64,000 bases of DNA from Morella rubra (GCA_003952965.2 CM025854.1:19638111-19702110); one strand, 5' to 3'; positions 1 to 10,530 are shown, counted from the stretch's first letter. Translations and numbers: made by a program. Notes: generated by a model not told the origin, from the letters alone.

Positions 1-665
1 CGGGGTAACGATAAATTTTTCTCGATAATATGAAATGACGGTTTTGGGAAAAATTATACCGAAGTCTGTTTTGAATTCTTGGTTTCACTGTTATCCAATT
101 ACTGTTTATACTGAAATATAATTTTATGTTTTTTTATTACTGTTTTATGTTCTGAAATCTCGGTGGCAATGTGTATTACTGATTACTGTTATTACTGTCT
201 CTGTTGGTACCAACTCACTGATTACTGATTACTGGTGCATCTATTCTTCGGAATGATTGCACAACCCTGCCATAGGGTAAACATGGCTTACTGATATTGC
301 CTAAGGGAAAAGTTCCGAACTACTGAAAAAGAATCATTTGGAAATTTTATTATTAATATTCTTTTTATTCTCCGCTTACTGAGTTGTCGAACTCACTCCG
401 TTAATATATTTCTATCTTCAGAGTATAAGGAAGAGCATGCTGAGGATCAAGCTTAGATGGCATGCGGGCTGGGATAGATGAGGAAGGAGTTTTGTTTTTA
501 GATTTATGTTTTATTGAGAGGTTTTAATTTTAATGATGGTTTAAAAGTGAGAACTTTACAAGTGTTTGGTTTCTGAATAAACGAAAGAATTATTTTTATT
601 ATATCTTTTTACTGTTGTCAAGAGAAAAGTCCACTATGGGACCCTACTGGGTCTGGGGTGTGACA
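1..665 (+). repeat. 5' LTR (3' half only) of the truncated Ty3/gypsy element
   Basis: This stretch matches the last half of both LTRs of the complete element. It ends in TGTGACA immediately before the primer-binding site, so the boundary is at 665. The left part of the LTR, including its TATA box, lies outside the window. Confidence 0.92.
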
Positions 666-668
666 GCT

Positions 669-680
669 TGGTATCAGAGC
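669..680 (+). other. Primer-binding site, initiator tRNA-Met type
   Basis: TGGTATCAGAGC begins three bases after the LTR end. It is the standard plant retrotransposon primer-binding site, complementary to the 3' end of initiator methionine tRNA. The same motif sits at 31535-31546 in the complete copy. Confidence 0.93.
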
Positions 681-803
681 ACGGTTTTAGATTCTGTAGA
701 CTAAAAACTTGAGTTTTTGGGTAGGATTGGGTAGCTTAGGTTTATGGTTTAATATTTTGTTGGCGTTGGCAATTATCGTGAGTAATATAGTCATTCTTAC
801 AGG

Positions 804-2369
804 ATGTCTAATCCCGCTAACTCTTTTAACCTGAATGAGGCCGTTAATGGCGAGTCTCGAGCTGGACCGAGTTCTCATAGTTCGGCAGTCATTCGGGAGG
901 TGGCGCAACAAGTTATGGAGGAAATCGCTCGCAATTCGGGATCGCGAAATACGAATACGGTTGCCGAGGGCTGCACTATCGAACAATTCAACCGAATGCA
1001 CCCGATGACATATGAGGGAAAAGCTGATCCATCTGCTGCAGAAGATTGGATTCAGCACATTGAAGATATACTTCGGGTTCTACATTGCACGGAAGAACAG
1101 AAGGTGTTATATGCGACGTTTAAGCTAACAGGCGAAGCTAAGCGCTGGTGGATCGCTGAACGAACGCTTCAGGAAGCAGCACAAGGACAAGCACTCACAT
1201 GGGAACGCTTCAAGGAGATATTCTATGCTCGATTTTTCCCGAGGTCGGTACGTGATACTAAGGCCAGAGAGTTTCTTAATTTGGTCCAAGGCTCAATGAG
1301 TGTACACGAGTACGCAGCTAAATTTATTGAGCTTTCTCGTTTTGCTTTATACCTAATTCCGGACGAAGAAAGGAAAGCCCGGAAGTTTGAAGAAGGGCTT
1401 CATTATCGCGTAGTGGGATTTCAGATTAACAATTTTGCAGAGTTGGTAAACAAAGCAACGGTGATAGAACAGAGTATTCGGCGAAGCAATGAGCAATTCG
1501 AGCAAAGGAAAAGATCTGCATTCCAAGGATCTCGCACCAACATTAATCAGGGCCACCAAAGAGAAGGAGTGATGATGGTAAGACTGGAAGAGAGCAAGGG
1601 AGTCAAATTATTCAGCACCGGCCACAAAGCTCTTTTTGTCCAAAGTGTAATCGCACTCACTGGGGGGACTGTCGCGTAGAGGCAAAGTTATGCTTCCGTT
1701 GTGGAAAGGCGGGTCATTACGTCAAGGATTGTCCGTATCCAGCAACCACGAATGGCGAAAATTTGAACCAGCAGAGAGGCAATAATCAAGCTCCACGAAA
1801 CAACAACCATAATCGACATAATGTGCAAGCTCGAGTATACGCCTTGACCCCGGAGGAACCAGAAGGAAATAACGAGGCGGTGACAGGTACAATTCCATTA
1901 TTCTCTGCAAAAGCCATAGTATTATTTGATTCAGGAGCGACGCATTCTTTCATTTCCACGACTTTTGTTAAGCTATGCGGCTTGGAGGCGGAGTTGCTAG
2001 AATTTAATCTTTCTGTGGAAACTCCAACGGGGAATTCAGTGGTATGTAGGAAAGTCTGTCGACAGTGTCCTATTATGATAGAAGGGAGGGTGTTGCCAGC
2101 TAATCTGGTTATGTTTGGTATGCATGGGTTTGACGTGATCCTAGGGATGGATTGGCTAGCCACCAATTACGCTAGTGTTGATTGTTTTAATAAAGAGGTT
2201 GTCTTCAAACCCCCAGGAGAACAAGAATTTAAGTTTGTAGGATCCCGAATACGTACTCTCCCTGCAGTCATTTCTGCTATTCAAGTAAAACGATTATTAC
2301 GGGAGGGATGTCAGGGATTTTTAGCCTGTGTAGTAGATGTACCGAAGAAGGAGCTTAGGTTGAAGGACA
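804..2369 (+). pseudogene. gag and protease region of truncated Ty3 copy 1 (frame-shifted)
   Basis: The ATG at 804 opens a 291-codon frame with the retrotransposon gag capsid domain (GEAKRWW and FYARFFP motifs). The last ~50 codons, after about 1530, are out of frame with the true polyprotein. A zinc knuckle (CX2CX4HX4C, near 1690-1735) and an aspartic protease active site (DSGATHS, near 1929) lie in a different frame that continues to 2377. Relative to the complete copy there are two extra bases near 1530; these shift the frame and so avoid an in-frame TAA that the complete copy reads. Coding is cut off before reverse transcriptase. The role would be virus-like particle formation and polyprotein processing, but this copy is broken. 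Confidence 0.85.
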
Positions 2370-2653
2370 AAGCATGACAAAAGCAATGTTGCCGAATGCT
2401 GACTCACTCACAACTAACTCTTGCCGATATTCAAGGGGTCGCGACAACATTTTAGAGAAACGTTTTTGGTTTACTTGAGAGTACCATTTCCCTTAAATAA
2501 ACGTGGTGATTTTCGATTGTCAAAATTTTGTGGTGATAAAAATGTTAGGTGATGGAGTTAATAAAAAAGTGAAAAAATATAATTTGAATGAATTTTTTAT
2601 TTTTATTTCATGTAAAAAGTAATTATTTAATAAAAGAAAAAAAAAATTTATGT
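2370..2653. other. Unassigned spacer between the retrotransposon break and the MULE
   Basis: About 280 bases of increasingly AT-rich sequence with no recognisable coding content. It holds the flank of the truncated Ty3 copy and leads into the left target duplication of the MULE. Confidence 0.6.
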
Positions 2654-2765
2654 AATTATTTTAAAAAAATTTAATTTTTAATCATTAGGTTTTAGTCCTT
2701 TTTATAAATTAGTTATTAAGTATTTTTTTTTTCAGTAATTGATTTTAAACTCTTGTGATTATTTA

Positions 2766-2954
2766 GAGACTCTCCGGTTAAAAAAAATTCTCAGAATTTT
2801 TTTGAATCCTCACAATATAAAAAATTCTACAACCAAATATTATTTTTAACACCACATAAAAATAACTACAATACGCATACCAATAAAATTAACATCACAT
2901 AAAAATTCTCAAAACACAACAAATTTTCAAAAAATAACACAACCGAATAACCTC
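2766..2954. mobile_element. PIF/Harbinger (Tourist-like) MITE, family copy 1
   Basis: This 189-bp element has TIRs related to GAG.CT.T.CGGTTA and a TTA target duplication (2763-2765 and 2955-2957). It is closely similar to 3001-3189 and 41318-41507. No coding capacity. Confidence 0.75.
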
Positions 2955-3000
2955 TTAGTCTTTCTGTCAGGTGACCGTCAATTTTACTAACGGAAATTAT

Positions 3001-3189
3001 GAGTCTGTTCGGTTAAAAAAAATTTTCAGGATTTTTTTGAATCTTCACAATACAAAAAATTCTACAACCAAACATTATTTTTAACACCACATAAAAATAA
3101 CTACAACACGTATACCAATAAAGTTAACATCACCTAAAAATTCTCAAAACACAAAAATTTTTCAAAAAACACCACAAACGAACAACCTC
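3001..3189. mobile_element. PIF/Harbinger (Tourist-like) MITE, family copy 2
   Basis: Second 189-bp member of the same family, with terminal GAGTCTGTTCGGTTA and the complementary ...CGAACAACCTC. It is flanked by TAT on both sides (2998-3000 and 3190-3192). It sits 46 bp from copy 1 inside the same MULE TIR. Confidence 0.75.
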
Positions 3190-3418
3190 TATGTTTACGT
3201 CAGTAACACTGCACACTCATCTGACTTCTGTCCAGGTCACTTCCCACTCAACACCTACCCTTAAAACGACAAACCGTTAGCTTTAATGAGGAAACAATGT
3301 GCTCTGAATCTGGTACAACAAAGACCCACCGTTTTGAAATCCCGTTGATGCAATCCGCACCGTTTCGTTAAAACCAAAGCGTTGATTCAGATAAACAAAC
3401 AGACAAAAAAAAAAAAAT

Positions 3419-4740
3419 ATGAACTCCGTCTTAACCTTTCTGGTCCCACTTGCTCCTTATCTCTTCACCCTCTTAGTCTTCTTTCTCTTCTTCGCTGGAT
3501 TAGACCACTCCTGCAAGCTCTCAATCTGCGACACACTATAAAACAGAACAGAACCGCGATATTTCTTGGTCGTTGGGTAAACTTTCGTTTTGATATTTCT
3601 TGGTCCTCTTCACCCCTGCAAGAATCAACTGTCATTGATTTTACTTGAGAGCTGCGCTGTTTTCCGGGGCAATAGAGCAGTGTCCTGCAGGCTTTATCAT
3701 TATGTTTTGATGCTTTTAATTTCGTTCAATTTCTGTTTTATGTGTTCTTTGAATTCTAGTCTTTGAATACGGAACACTTGGGGGTTGGGTGACTGGGTCC
3801 CTTCACTTAAAGTTGAACGGTGTAAGTAAATGGCGGGAGTCAAAACTCGGAATAGATATGAGCAGAACAAAGACGAACAGATGTGTTAACAATGGGAATA
3901 GATCATCCAATCACTGTAGATAGACGTTGGAGGAAACTAAAGTTACGTTAACAAAGATCTAATGGGAAAGACAAAAAGTTTTATCCACGAACCATCCTCG
4001 TAAAAGCATTGGCGCCTTTCGCTTAACCACCTGCGCGTTCGTATCAAGGCCCTCTCCACCTTCACCTCCTCCATCAGAGTGTCATCCTCAACCATTTTAA
4101 GAAATGGGAGCGCTTTTCCTCCGACAGCGCGCCGAAGCTGATCGCTCTCAGGCTTCTGGCTCGTGATATGAATCTGGAAACTTCGCAACGCGTATTTGTT
4201 GGTCGGTATTTGGGGCCTGAGGCACGTGAGAGGTTCAAGTACGATTACAATTTCTTCAACGTTGGGCTCATGAAGCCTGCCCATCGACTTGCCTGGGACG
4301 GCGTTCAAGAACGCCAGGCTCGGCATTGACGCCTCTTCAAAACTCTTGTTGTCTGTTCGGAACATAGCAACGCGAGCATGCAGAAGGGAGAGGAGCCTTC
4401 GTGCTTGATCGATTTCTGGATGCAGGACACGTTAAAGGAGCTGGCAGCTGCAGCCGGAGCTGGCGAGCCCACACCCACTCACACCAGTGACCTCGAGATT
4501 GGCAGCTATCTCTTCGACTTTCTTTTTGCCGCTCAGGACGCTGCAACCTCCTAGCTACTTGGACAGTGACGCTTCTCGACTTGCACCCGGAGGTGCTGGC
4601 TAAGGTTTGAAGGGAAGTTGAATCTATATGGTCGCCGAAGTTGGATTCTTTGATCACCGCCGAGCAGCTGTTGCGAATGAAGTATACGCAGGCGGTTGCG
4701 GGCGAGGTCGTGAGGTACCGAGCTCCGGCGACCATGGTGT
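3419..4740 (+). pseudogene. CYP710A: Captured CYP710A (sterol C-22 desaturase cytochrome P450) fragment
   Basis: An ATG at 3419 opens a membrane-anchor-like segment (LVPLAPYLFTLLVFFLFF), as at the N terminus of CYP710A enzymes; it stops after about 40 codons. From about 3985 to 4740 a second block reads, across several frames, as the middle of CYP710A: RDMNLETSQRVFVG, then PEARERF.YDYNFFNVGLMK, CLIDFWMQDTLKEL, the I-helix FDFLFAAQDAATS, and the K-helix MKYTQAVAGEVVRYRAPATM. Stops and frameshifts occur after the FNVGLMK block and after AAQDAATS. The heme-binding cysteine loop is absent. The family makes stigmasterol from sitosterol in the endoplasmic reticulum; this copy cannot. The stretch 3540-3960 between the blocks is not recognised. 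Confidence 0.82.
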
Positions 4741-4779
4741 CGAAAATGCCATTCGTACAGTGATTGCTTTTTAATTTCT

Positions 4780-5137
4780 CTGAATCAGCGCTTTGGTTTT
4801 AACGAAACGTGGCAGATAGAAAAATCATAGGAGAAATTATCAACCGGATAGTCAAAACGGTGCGTCTTGGTTTTATTAGACCACATTGTTTCCTCGTTAA
4901 AGCTAACGGTGTGTCGTTTTTAAGGCTGGGTGCTGAGCGGACTGAGGTCAGGTGAGTGTGCAAAGTTGCTGACGTGGACATAGCTCCCGTTAATTAAATA
5001 GACGGTTTAATTAAATAGACGGGAAGGATTAAATAATCATAAAGGCCTAATGTTAGTGACTAAAAACTGAAAAAAAATTTGTTAATAACCAATTCGTAAA
5101 AAGGGTAAAAAATTTAGTGATTAAAAATTGAATTTCC
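4780..5137. repeat. Right TIR of the CYP710A Pack-MULE
   Basis: Uninterrupted arm of about 358 bases, inverted relative to the left arm. It contains a short internal duplication (TTAATTAAATAGACGG repeated near 4990-5025). Confidence 0.8.
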
Positions 5138-5146
5138 CATTATTTT

Positions 5147-5541
5147 ATTGTAGACTCCCAAATATCTCCAGTATTACCATGACCAACCGCATACAGTAGT
5201 TTTTCTTCGATCTCCAGCTTGCCTTCTTTTACTACGCCCTTAGCCTTCCTTGCATCACAGAAGGAGTCCTGTACAAATTAATTCTGCCCACCTTGCTGGG
5301 AATTCATCCATTTATACCGGGAAGGATCATCAGGGGATCAGAATTTAAATTTTGCAATAAAAAAAGAGAGAATATCACTTACAAATAGTTTAGTCAATTC
5401 AACGTCCAGGATTTAAAGCCACAAAAGTTACATAAGAAGATCATGATGGACATTAATCCAAGTAATAACATAACTTTTACTTCAGAAGCCTTCAAATTAG
5501 AGCATTATATAACCAAAACAATAACTACAAGCCTTGCCCTG
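5147..5541 (-). other. Transporter 3' flank with an unidentified exon-like relic
   Basis: On the minus strand, TTTGTACAG at 5277-5269 resembles a splice acceptor. It is followed from 5268 to about 5150 by an open 40-codon stretch containing KLEIEEKLLYAVGHG, whose frame runs to the MULE target duplication and ends in TAA there. I do not recognise the protein. It may be an exon remnant cut by the MULE insertion. The remainder is probably the 3' untranslated region of the downstream transporter gene. Confidence 0.35.
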
Positions 5542-8050
5542 TTACACAAACAATGGTGTTTCATTACCACTGACCTCTGCATCTTTCAACTGCTCCTTCC
5601 GTTGTCTTTCAGCTTGAAACTCATGTAAACCACCTCCATTGTCTGTACTGTGTTCCTTGCTTTTTCCCCATAAAACGCAGTAAAGGCTTACAACCAACAA
5701 GATCCCACCTAAGACACTACAAACATAGAATGATAATAATTAATTATGTGCATCCGTGGCCATGATCAGTACTGCCTCACACTAATTTCGAAACATCAAA
5801 AAGTATTGCCACACCTTAAATTTTCTTGGGCTTTGAACAAAAATTTGGCCCATAAGAAAAGAGCTCTCAAATGGTAATCAGAGGAAAAGTTAATGTCACT
5901 CATATAGTTTATTTAAAAAACAAAATTTCCAATCTCTAAAATAAAATTAATTAGCGACTAAAGCTGTATTAATTGTTGCGTGAAGACTACGAGAAGGTAT
6001 ATATATATATGTGGATACTGGGTAAGAAAAGCAACGTATATACCTTCCTAGACTGATGACCTCGCCCAAGAGAAAGACAGAGCCAATCATTGTGATGATC
6101 ACGTTCAATGGTGTTGACATGGCTTGGAAAACTGGTCCCTTCTTTTCGATCACCCATGCTTGCAAGTAGTATGAAACACCGGTCACCATGGTTCCCTGTT
6201 ACAGAATGCCATTTCCTTTATAATCTATCCATACGCGGTGTACGTTGTCACACCACTTAATTCGCTTTATAAAGTTAACCGCATTGAGTGGTGAAAGAAA
6301 AAGGATTCGGAGATTCCAAAGATTATAAACTTCCATTGACCATGTACGAGCTTTACGAGGGAATATCACCCTAGGTCCGTACGTAACACCACAAATCCAA
6401 GTCAAATTATAGCACCCAGTGGGTAGAATGTTCGTTAATCCGAAAAGAAAACTCAGAGGCCTCTAAAATATCATTTAATAATCGTTGTTGCTGTACTTTT
6501 ATCCAGGATGCCATTATTATGCTATTATAATATATATATATCAAAGGTGAAAATCATATATGGAGGGGTTGCTTGTCTACTTACGCAATAGAAAATTGTA
6601 AATAGTCTAAGATTCCACCCCAGCTTCCATTGATGAGGATCTCTTTCCAAAGCAATGGCAATAACAAATGACTGGCATGCACTGGATAGGCACTGAAGGC
6701 TAGTGAAGATCAGCTTTGAAGGGTAGCTTTTCAGAAGCTGAGCCTGTTTCCATCCAAATTAATTAGTAACCCACTAAAAAATATTACCGAAGAGATACAA
6801 ACGTGCAGTTCATAGATCTAGTAACGAACAGATATATATATATATATATATATATATGAAGTGCGAATTACTACTTTATAATGCATGACATCCGGTAAAT
6901 AAACTTCCCAAATTCTCCCTTCGCGATTTTTGCCTTGGTTACAACAATATTTGTTTCCAGTTGAGTGGCACGAATTTGCGACCTAATTAAGCGTGTTACC
7001 TGAAGTACAAGCCATAAACCCCAAGAAATGATGGAAATGGAAAGAAGGAAACAGCCCAGTATCCATCTTTGGCCAGAAGAAACATGAGCTTCATGTTCTT
7101 GGTTGGTAAGACTATCAAAGAAGGGATGTTGGATCGCAGGTTTCAACTGGGGACCCCTGTAAAATGCGAGGGTCGCCACACCAACAATGCAAACTATTAG
7201 ACCTGCAACTTTTGCAATACCAGGGATTGTCCTCACGGTCACCTTCTCTATCCTGCAATGCAGTACATGTGAATTGATAGCACTAATTTAAACGGAAGTA
7301 AAATAAGCACTTATAAAAATGAAGTCCAGCTTGTTTGGTTATCTCCATTCAATTAGGTAACACGTTTTCAAGAGCTTTACAATACGATCAAGAAAACGAT
7401 GGAAAAGAGTGTATATACCTGAGCAAAACTGCAAAGAAAAATGTTGTAACGGGAAGGCAGTTGATTGTTGCAGCACCGAGTGTTGCAGATGTATAAAGAA
7501 GGGCAAGACAATACACATTCAGGGCCAAAGTTATCCTGCAAGGCAAGAAGAATTGGAGAAGTTTGCACTAAAACTTCCTGTCTATCAGTTACCTCAAACT
7601 ATTTTCCGAAGCAAGTAATAGTATCAATTTTTCAAAGTTTTTTCCGACTTAGTTTCCTTCTTGAAACAACTGCAAGCTAGGAGCAATAATAATTCTTTCA
7701 AGGGCCAGAAAGATCTAAAATCATACGTACCCGAAGAAAGCAAGCATAAAAATCTTGCAGAAGGTGATAAATGAGAACGCCGTAGCATTCTTACTGGAAT
7801 CCAATCGCAAAGAACACGGTTACTTTCATATCAGAAATAGCAGAAAAAGGAAGAAATTATGTCATTACCGTTCGAAAATCACGGCAAGAGGGACTAAGAA
7901 AAGCGTTCCAACCAGTTGTCTATAGAACATGAACACGTAGCTGTTCATACCCGCGTTGAGTACAGCCTTGGATAGTAAGATCATTCCGGCATATATAGTT
8001 TGAATTACAATCGCAGCCAAGTATGGGTTCTTTGCACCCACTAATGCCAT
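5542..8050 (-). CDS. WAT1-related / UMAMIT (nodulin MtN21, EamA-type) transporter, complete
   Basis: Seven exons on the minus strand: 8050-7869, 7793-7731, 7535-7419, 7252-7000, 6743-6585, 6195-6044 and 5716-5542. All have GT-AG junctions and consistent phases, giving 366 residues, the normal length for the family. The protein starts MALVGAKNPYLAA and shows about ten hydrophobic segments in two EamA halves. Family-typical motifs are FYRQLVGTLFLVPLA, SATLGAATINCLP, GLWLVLQ, ALERDPHQWKLGWNLRL, YLQAWVIEKKGPVFQAM and a final YCVLWGK followed by a hydrophilic tail. Relatives are plasma-membrane or tonoplast facilitators of amino acids, auxin or other metabolites; the substrate here cannot be read from sequence. 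It looks closest to the Arabidopsis At5g64700 (UMAMIT21) type as I remember it. Confidence 0.93.
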
Positions 8051-8116
8051 TGGCAATGATGTGAGCTTGAAACCCTTCGACAAATATCTTCGACTATAGC
8101 GAGAGACTGAAAGTGG

Positions 8117-8126
8117 TTTATATAAA
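8117..8126 (-). promoter_or_regulatory. Probable TATA box of the WAT1-related gene
   Basis: TTTATATAAA lies 67 bases upstream of the ATG at 8050 on the minus strand, in a plausible position for a TATA element. No transcript evidence is available. Confidence 0.45.
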
Positions 8127-8524
8127 CAAATCCCTAGTGGTGGGAAATCACGACCGCTAACAAGAATCATTAATGAATATAATTCAGACAATAATTTTTT
8201 CATTTGTCTGAGCTAATTAATGAGAAACATGAAGAATTGAAGGTGAACTTTAAGAAGAAAGGAGTAGCAAAAGTTGTTAGTGGTGTATCTATTCTCTAAC
8301 ATAGAATAATACTTAATTAATGGGCACAAGGCCGTAGTTTCATATTTTCCCCCGAAAATTAGCGTTGATCACTCGATACTAAACCGGATTTTCTTTCTTT
8401 AGGACCACGTAAAATCACCGGGGACCACTTGGGTCAATTCATCTTACGTACGTACGTGTCACTGACTCACTTGGAGTTATGGTAGATTGTCACTTTATGA
8501 GTGGTAATTGATTTATGGGGAAAG

Positions 8525-8827
8525 TACATTTTGTAAAATACATTTTACATCCTGTGTTTTAATTTTGAGACACTGAGTCAAGTTTTGATTTTTGACAAAA
8601 CTTTCGTTAAATTAACAATTAAAACTGACAGAAAATAAAAAGAAAGAAAAAAAAGACATTTTTGCCTTCAATTTGCCAACAAAGCATAAAATGTCTTTTT
8701 AAAGACAAAAACATCTTTTTCCTCTATTTTCCGTTAGTTGAAGTGTCAAAATTAATCGGAGGTTCAAATCACCGAAAATTAGGTTTAATGTCACGAAATT
8801 AAAAGATGTGGTGTAAAGTGTTAGTAC
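8525..8827. mobile_element. Foldback MITE-like element
   Basis: About 300 bases whose ends are imperfect inverted repeats. The left arm (TACATTTTACATCCTGTGTTTTAA) pairs with the right-hand block ending ATGTGGTGTAAAGTG. It is AT-rich and non-coding. Exact ends and a target duplication were not resolved; a short MULE or foldback MITE is most likely. Confidence 0.45.
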
Positions 8828-9170
8828 CCTCATGCTTAAGAGATGTCAAGTGTATTTTTTTCTCGATTTATTTTGTTCTTTTGGATATCATATTACGGAT
8901 TTTCTTTTGTAGATTAAATAATTAAATTCATTTTTCTATTAACTTACTAGGCCTAAAATTAGAAAGCACAAAAAATAATGGTAAGCTATCCGCGACAGGA
9001 ATGAAATCTTTTGAAAAAGATCGTATAAATCGTATTATACATATTGTCATGCATAGGGAATGCGCCTCCTTGTTGGATTCCTTCAAATCGCACCCTGACA
9101 CAGTATCTTTGCTTCGCAACCACTAAACAAAAAACAAAAAAAAAGTGTTAGGCTTTATCCGAAAAGTGCA
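8828..9170. other. Intergenic sequence, nothing recognised
   Basis: AT-rich spacer between the foldback element and the AK6 MULE. No credible coding sequence or repeat was seen. Confidence 0.6.
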
Positions 9171-9179
9171 TATTTTAAA

Positions 9180-9416
9180 GGCTTAATAATTACGTTGGTA
9201 TTTGGGCTTAACCCTTTTTTTCAATTTGGTCTCGAGAGGTCAATTCGATTCACGTTAGTCTCTGGACTCTTTTACATTTTGCATTTAGTATATCCGTCAA
9301 GTCGGGTTCAGAGTTTTAACGGAAAATTCCTACTTGACAGAGGGAGGCCACCTCAAGTGTAATAAAATAGCGACATGTGTCTCCTAATTTTTTCCATTTT
9401 CCACAAAATGTTAAAA
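9180..9416. repeat. Left TIR of the AK6 Pack-MULE
   Basis: Pairs in inverted orientation with 10286-10521, with scattered substitutions and small indels. Confidence 0.88.
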
Positions 9417-9653
9417 AAAGCCATGTGTTAAAATTAAAAGCCAAGTTAGTAAAATTGTTGGGCATAGTTGTAAATCTTTGTTGCAAAAATCCTCATAACA
9501 TAACCTAATCCTCAAATCGTAATCCTATCTTTTGTAGACCAGGTTCTTGCTGTTGGTCAAGCGAGTCGAAGAAACCAAAGAAAGAAGGGAGGCTGGGGAT
9601 GAAGATGTGGATAGTGGAGACGATCTACCGATGTAGTTGTGCTGATTTTGCAG

Positions 9654-10084
9654 ATTTGTGATGAGCTTGAGGATAGGATGGAAGAAGGGGGAACATTGTC
9701 GACTACCATGGCTGTGATTTCTTTCTAGAGAGATTGTTTGACTGTGTAGTTGTGCTTTAAACTGACAACACAGTGTTGCATGATCGCTTGACTAGGAGGT
9801 AGTACCTGCTTTACCTTTTCCGTTGTCCCTTGATGTTTTAGCTTGTTTTTGAGTCCTGTCTCTAACTTTATTGCATCGAAAACCATTTCTATGACAAGGG
9901 TTACTCCGGTTCAAAGCTTTCGAACAATATTGAGTGTGAAATCTTTCAAGTTCTGCTTCAAGTGGCAAAAGAAAGTCATCCTGAGGACATTGTAGTGGCT
10001 CTGCAGAGCGATACCATTGTAGACATAAACAAAAATGTTTCAAGTTTAACAGATTGGGTGAGGAGTTGGCGCCCTACTTCTTAG
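9654..10084 (+). pseudogene. AK6: Captured adenylate kinase isoenzyme 6 (AK6/hCINAP-type) fragment
   Basis: After an acceptor-like TTTTGCAG, the sequence reads ICDELEDRMEEGG, matching the plant AK6 segment that precedes the YHGCDFF motif, but it then runs through stops. From about 9895 an open block reads GYSGSKLSNNIECEIFQ, then SHPEDIVVALQSDTIVDI and SSLTDWVRSWRPTS before a stop at 10082-10084. That is the C-terminal part of AK6, including its natural end. The N-terminal P-loop region is missing. AK6 is a small nuclear adenylate kinase/ATPase linked to ribosome biogenesis; this copy cannot bind ATP normally. The junction between blocks is spliced in genomic form, so the capture was from DNA or has lost introns only in part. 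Confidence 0.8.
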
Positions 10085-10090
10085 TCACGG

Positions 10091-10121
10091 CAACATCATC
10101 ATCATCATCATCATCATCATC
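10091..10121. repeat. ATC trinucleotide microsatellite
   Basis: About nine tandem ATC units occur just after the AK6 stop, inside the MULE. Confidence 0.85.
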
Positions 10122-10285
10122 TCCACTTTGTCCTCTGTTCCTTCCGGATGTTGTTGTGGAATTGAAGGGCACCAGTCTCTGCTTCGACGAGTTTTTACGA
10201 TTCTTTGACTCAATTCAGATTTTTAATTCTCATGAATAATGATTTGCAGGTTTTCATCTTCTTGTGAGGATTATAACTAACAATA

Positions 10286-10521
10286 TTTTAACATTTCGTG
10301 GAAAATAGAAAAAATTGGAGGACACTTGTCGCTATTTTATCGCACCTAAAGTGACCTCCGTCAGTCATGTTGAAATTTATCGTTAAGGTTCTGGACCCAA
10401 CTTGACGGACGAACTAGATGCAAAACGTGAAAGAACCCAAGAACTAGTGTAAAATGAATTGAACCTTGGAGACCAAATTGAGAAAATATTAAATCCCACG
10501 TATCAACAGGATAGTTAAGGC
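10286..10521. repeat. Right TIR of the AK6 Pack-MULE
   Basis: Inverted partner of 9180-9416; its last base abuts the right copy of the TATTTTAAA target duplication. Confidence 0.88.
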
Positions 10522-10530
10522 TATTTTAAA

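Larger units (their letters stand above)
1..2369 (+). mobile_element. Truncated Ty3/gypsy chromodomain-type (Tekay-like) retrotransposon, copy 1
   Basis: The window opens inside the 5' LTR of a Ty3/gypsy element. The LTR end, primer-binding site, gag and protease region follow in order, almost base for base the same as the complete element at 30.2-37.9 kb (position 1 corresponds to 30868). Identity stops abruptly at about 2369, shortly after the protease and before reverse transcriptase. Beyond that the sequence is unrelated, so reverse transcriptase, RNase H, integrase and the 3' LTR are missing. Differences from the complete copy over 2.3 kb are few: a one-base indel in the LTR near 207 and a two-base indel in gag near 1530. 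This copy cannot be autonomous. Confidence 0.93.
2663..3390. repeat. Left TIR of the CYP710A Pack-MULE, split by two MITEs
   Basis: With the two MITEs (2766-2954 and 3001-3189) removed, about 340 bases remain. They pair in inverted orientation with 4780-5137. The pieces 2663-2765, 2958-2997 and 3193-3390 align in order with the right arm. Confidence 0.8.
2654..5146. mobile_element. Mutator-like element (Pack-MULE) carrying a CYP710A fragment
   Basis: Two long inverted repeats bound this element. The left arm is 2663-3390, with two MITEs nested in it; the right arm is 4780-5137. Matching landmarks include an almost identical 20-base block at 3364-3390 and 4780-4806 (GTTAAAACCAAAGCG and its complement) and the outer block around TTTAATTTTTAATCA. 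Outside them lie nine-base sequences AATTATTTT (2654-2662) and CATTATTTT (5138-5146), matching at 8 of 9 positions, which is the target-duplication length of MULEs. No transposase is present. The interior carries a broken host gene fragment, which makes this a Pack-MULE. The TIR call is from direct reading; the superfamily assignment rests on the TIR length and 9-bp duplication. Confidence 0.82.
9171..10530. mobile_element. Mutator-like element (Pack-MULE) carrying an AK6 fragment
   Basis: A 1342-bp element (9180-10521) has inverted arms of about 237 bp (9180-9416 and 10286-10521). Matched landmarks include CAATTTGGTCTC, CCGTCAAGT.GGGT and AAAATAGCGACA.GTGTC.TC. It is flanked by a perfect nine-base direct repeat TATTTTAAA (9171-9179 and 10522-10530). 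Long TIRs plus an exact 9-bp target duplication are diagnostic of MULEs. No transposase is present; the interior holds a broken adenylate kinase 6 fragment. Confidence 0.9.
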
